Assembly: GCA_047602365.1 (NCBI GenBank)
Contig: JASGHM010000002.1
Span: 1,488,001 to 1,552,000 of the forward strand
Reading direction: 5' to 3'
DNA from: Piscinibacter sp047602365
GTDB lineage: Bacteria; Pseudomonadota; Gammaproteobacteria; Burkholderiales; Burkholderiaceae_C
Length of the DNA stretch: 64,000 nucleotides
Of this stretch, positions 61,943 to 64,000 are shown one piece after another; within the stretch, counting starts at the first letter, position 1, and every line of letters begins with the position of its first letter. A program made the translations under genes and the position numbers. A model generated the notes under the pieces. That model saw only the letters and a list, made by a program, of their open reading frames with translations, did no database searches and had not been told where the DNA came from.

Positions 61943-62650
61943 CTAGGAGTTGAGAATCGTGGCGTCGCTGCGGCGCGTGGCGCGCAGCGCGGTGAGCAGT
62001 TCCGCGGGTGCGGCGATGCGCAGCGGGTCCAGCCCGGCGGGCAGCGCCTGGTGGCCGTAGCCCCAGCCGACCAGCACCGCCGGGCAGCCGGCCGCCTGGG
62101 CCGAGAGCATGTCGGGCGCGGCGTCGCCGACCATCAGCAGCTCGCGCGGCGCGACCGCCAGGCGCTCGCAGGCGGCCAGCAGCATCGCCGGTGCCGGCTT
62201 GCGCAGCGCCGGCGTGTCGGCGCCCTGCACGCCGTCGAGGAAGGGCAGCACGCCGGCAGCGTCGAGCACGGCGCGGGCCAGCGGCGTCGGCTTGTTGGTG
62301 ATCGCCACCATCGGCAGCAGCCGGTGCAGCCCGGCCACCAGGTCGAGGATGCCGGGGTAGACCGTGCCGCCGGCCAGCGGCGCGGCCAGCGTCGCCATGT
62401 CGAAGCCGCGGCGCAGGCGCAGGCGCTGCTCCTCGTCGGCATCGGCCAGGCCCTGCGCAGCCAGCGCGCGGGCGATCAGCGCATCCGGGCCGTCGCCGAT
62501 CCAGGCGCGCACCTGGTCCAGCTCGAAACGCTGCAGGCCGTCCTTCTTCAGCGCGGCGTTCAGTGCGTGCTGGATGTCGGGCGCGCTGTCGACCAGCGTG
62601 CCGTCGAGGTCGAAGGCCACCGCGCGGACGGTGCGCAGTTCGTCCTTCAT
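61943..62650 (-). CDS. cbbZ: Phosphoglycolate phosphatase
   Basis: A 235-residue HAD-superfamily phosphatase. HAD motif I is FDLDGTLVDSAPDIQ (~14-28; nucleophile D15), motif II lies in VAITNKPTPLARAV, motif III/IV in RKPAPAMLLAA and MVGDAAPDMLSAQAAG. It removes phosphate from 2-phosphoglycolate, the product of the RuBisCO oxygenase reaction, which fits the cbb setting. Its start overlaps the stop of the epimerase gene (ATGA). Confidence 0.92.
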   Translation of the reverse strand: MKDELRTVRAVAFDLDGTLVDSAPDIQHALNAALKKDGLQRFELDQVRAWIGDGPDALIARALAAQGLADADEEQRLRLRRGFDMATLAAPLAGGTVYPGILDLVAGLHRLLPMVAITNKPTPLARAVLDAAGVLPFLDGVQGADTPALRKPAPAMLLAACERLAVAPRELLMVGDAAPDMLSAQAAGCPAVLVGWGYGHQALPAGLDPLRIAAPAELLTALRATRRSDATILNS

Positions 62651-63381
62651 GCCGTCTCCAGAAGGGCCTGGCCTGCACCCTGCAGCGCCTCGTCGCGGAT
62701 GGCGGAGATCGCGCCGGCATAGGCTGCCGTGTCGCGCGCGCCGGTGAACACCGCCGAGCCGGCGACCATCGTGTCGGCGCCGGCCGCCGCGATCGCGCGG
62801 GCGTTGTCGCGCTTCACGCCGCCGTCGACCTCCAGCCAGATCGGCCGCCCGGTGCGCTGCATCGCCGCATCGACGAGGCGGCGCGCGCTGGCGATCTTCG
62901 GCAGCATGGCGGGGATGAAGCTCTGCCCGCCGAAGCCGGGGTTGACCGTCATCAGCAGCACCAGGTCGAGCTGGTCGATCACGTGGTCGAGCACGTGCAG
63001 CGGCGTCGCCGGGTTGAGCACCAGCCCGGCCTTGACGCCCAGCGAGCGGATCAGCTGGATCGTGCGGTCGACATGCTCGCTCGCCTCGGGGTGGAAGCTG
63101 ATGATGTCGGCACCGGCCTGGGCGAACATCGGCACCAGCGCATCGACCGGCTTGACCATCAGGTGCACGTCGATCGGCACGGTCTTGTCACCAGAGACGG
63201 CATGCGGCTTGATCGCCTGGCAGACCAGCGGGCCGACGGTCAGGTTCGGAACGTAATGGTTGTCCATCACGTCGAAGTGGATCAGATCGGCGCCGCCGGC
63301 GATCACCGCGCAGACCTCCTCGCCCAGGCGCGCGAAGTCGGCCGACAGCAGGCTGGGCGCGATGCGGATGTCGTGGTTCAT
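62647..63381 (-). CDS. cbbE: Ribulose-phosphate 3-epimerase
   Basis: A 244-residue TIM-barrel enzyme that interconverts xylulose 5-phosphate and ribulose 5-phosphate. IAPSLLSADFARLGEEVCAV, LIHFDVMDNHYVPNLTVGP, VDVHLMV-type IDVHLMVKP, LLMTVNPGFGGQSFIP and WLEVDGGVKRDNA hold the catalytic aspartates and metal histidines. It lies in the cbb operon, with ATGA overlaps on both sides (cbbY upstream, cbbZ downstream). Confidence 0.95.
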   Translation of the reverse strand: MNHDIRIAPSLLSADFARLGEEVCAVIAGGADLIHFDVMDNHYVPNLTVGPLVCQAIKPHAVSGDKTVPIDVHLMVKPVDALVPMFAQAGADIISFHPEASEHVDRTIQLIRSLGVKAGLVLNPATPLHVLDHVIDQLDLVLLMTVNPGFGGQSFIPAMLPKIASARRLVDAAMQRTGRPIWLEVDGGVKRDNARAIAAAGADTMVAGSAVFTGARDTAAYAGAISAIRDEALQGAGQALLETA

Positions 63382-64000
63382 CAGGTCGCTCCGGCGTACA
63401 GCGCGCTGACCTCGCACAGCGGCCGTTCGCAGACACGGCGCGCCAGCTCGTCGTAGCCCAGCCAGGCCCGGTCGCTCAGCAGCGCGCCGGGCTCGCCGTC
63501 CAGCGGGCGTTGCGCGTCGCCCAGGTGCGGCAGCACCAGCGCGGCCGCGGCGAAGTCGTGGTCCTCGGTCCAGAAGGTCGGCGTCACCACGGTGCGCAGC
63601 CCGGCGCGCGTGGAGGCGAGCAGGCCGTTGTGCGAATCCTCGAAGGCGACCGCCTTGTCGGCGTCGACGCCGAGGTGCTGCAGCGCGAGACGGTAGATGT
63701 CCGGCGCCGGCTTCTTGGCGCGCACCTGGTCGCCACAGGCGATCACGCTGAAACGCTCGATGCCGCAGCGGCCGAGTGTCGCGCCGAGCAGCGCGTCGAT
63801 GTTCGCGGCGGTGGTCGTGCTGGCGATCGCCAGCCGGCAGCCGGAGGCCAGCGCCTCGTCCATCAGCCGCTCGACACCCGGTCGCAGCGGCACCGCGCCG
63901 TCGGCGACGAAGGAACTGTAGAACTTGGTCTTCTCGGCATGGATCGCCGGGATCAGCTCGGTCAGCCGCTTGCGCTCGGGCGTCGGCAGCGTCTTGGTCG
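63381..64000 (-). CDS. cbbY: CbbY-type HAD phosphatase (5' end outside window)
   Basis: The C-terminal 205 or so residues of a CbbY/CbbZ/GpH/YieH-type HAD hydrolase. The frame is open to the end of the window (KTLPTPERKRLTELIPAIHA), so the nucleophile motif DxD lies beyond base 64000. HAD motif II is in CRLAIASTTTAAN, the lysine in VRAKKPAPDIYRLA and motif IV in VAFEDSHNGLLA. CbbY removes xylulose 1,5-bisphosphate, an inhibitor of RuBisCO. It suggests that cbbLS and cbbX lie further right. Its stop overlaps the epimerase start. Confidence 0.92.
   Translation of the reverse strand, partial: TKTLPTPERKRLTELIPAIHAEKTKFYSSFVADGAVPLRPGVERLMDEALASGCRLAIASTTTAANIDALLGATLGRCGIERFSVIACGDQVRAKKPAPDIYRLALQHLGVDADKAVAFEDSHNGLLASTRAGLRTVVTPTFWTEDHDFAAAALVLPHLGDAQRPLDGEPGALLSDRAWLGYDELARRVCERPLCEVSALYAGAT

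Overview
The window is about 64 kb of very GC-rich DNA packed with genes on both strands. Codon use, LysR and Bug-type genes, the sulfonate systems and the Calvin-cycle gene order suggest a betaproteobacterium of the order Burkholderiales (Rubrivivax/Leptothrix/Methylibium-like). That placement is inferred from gene style only. No rRNA, tRNA, insertion sequence, CRISPR array or replication origin was seen, and no gene-free stretch exceeds about 240 bases.

Layout: (1) 1-2579, the end of a Met/His-rich copper-handling protein and a heavy-metal P-type ATPase. (2) 2706-13341, a sulfur-scavenging block on the + strand: two SfnB/acyl-CoA-dehydrogenase-like flavoenzymes, MetNIQ, a flavin monooxygenase of the DszA/NtaA type, two sulfonate-binding proteins with one SsuCB pair, and an orphan MetQ. 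(3) 13355-16854, a LysR regulator divergent from a Bug-type binding protein, a small membrane protein and an O-methyltransferase. (4) 16869-21005, a sulfonate-type binding protein and a polar amino-acid ABC transporter, perhaps for cystine. (5) 21120-23419, a TolA/TonB-like gene with 105-bp tandem repeats. (6) 23570-28494, a 2OG-Fe(II) oxygenase divergent from a TauD-like dioxygenase and its ABC transporter. (7) 28415-34850, the highlight: a compact minus-strand operon of rhodanese, cysK, serine acetyltransferase, XRE regulator, family 2A encapsulin shell (SrpI type), cysteine desulfurase with a long disordered N-terminal cargo domain, and two YeeE/YedE sulfur-transport subunits. (8) 35083-37748, a divergent taurine/sulfonate ABC transporter. 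(9) 37864-41652, a 1262-residue RTX-type protein. (10) 41662-46994, an ssuE-A-D-(VOC)-C-B-(thioredoxin) operon. (11) 47110-50079, BrkB-like, small membrane, SDR and DUF1134 proteins. (12) 50086-56239, a LysR-controlled carboxylate or sugar-acid catabolic operon and a ketopantoate-reductase-like gene. (13) 56770-64000, a cbb (Calvin cycle) operon read right to left: cbbY, cbbE, cbbZ, cbbF, cbbP, cbbT, cbbA.

The common theme is organic sulfur capture: uptake by at least six ABC systems, oxidative release of sulfite by SsuD, TauD and DszA/SfnB-like enzymes using SsuE flavin, conversion to cysteine by the serine acetyltransferase and CysK, and desulfuration of cysteine inside an encapsulin shell that in characterised relatives stores elemental sulfur.

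Caution: at least nine otherwise well-conserved genes carry single-base frameshifts. Their number and their spread over unrelated genes point to base-calling or assembly errors rather than gene decay, so restored products are described here.
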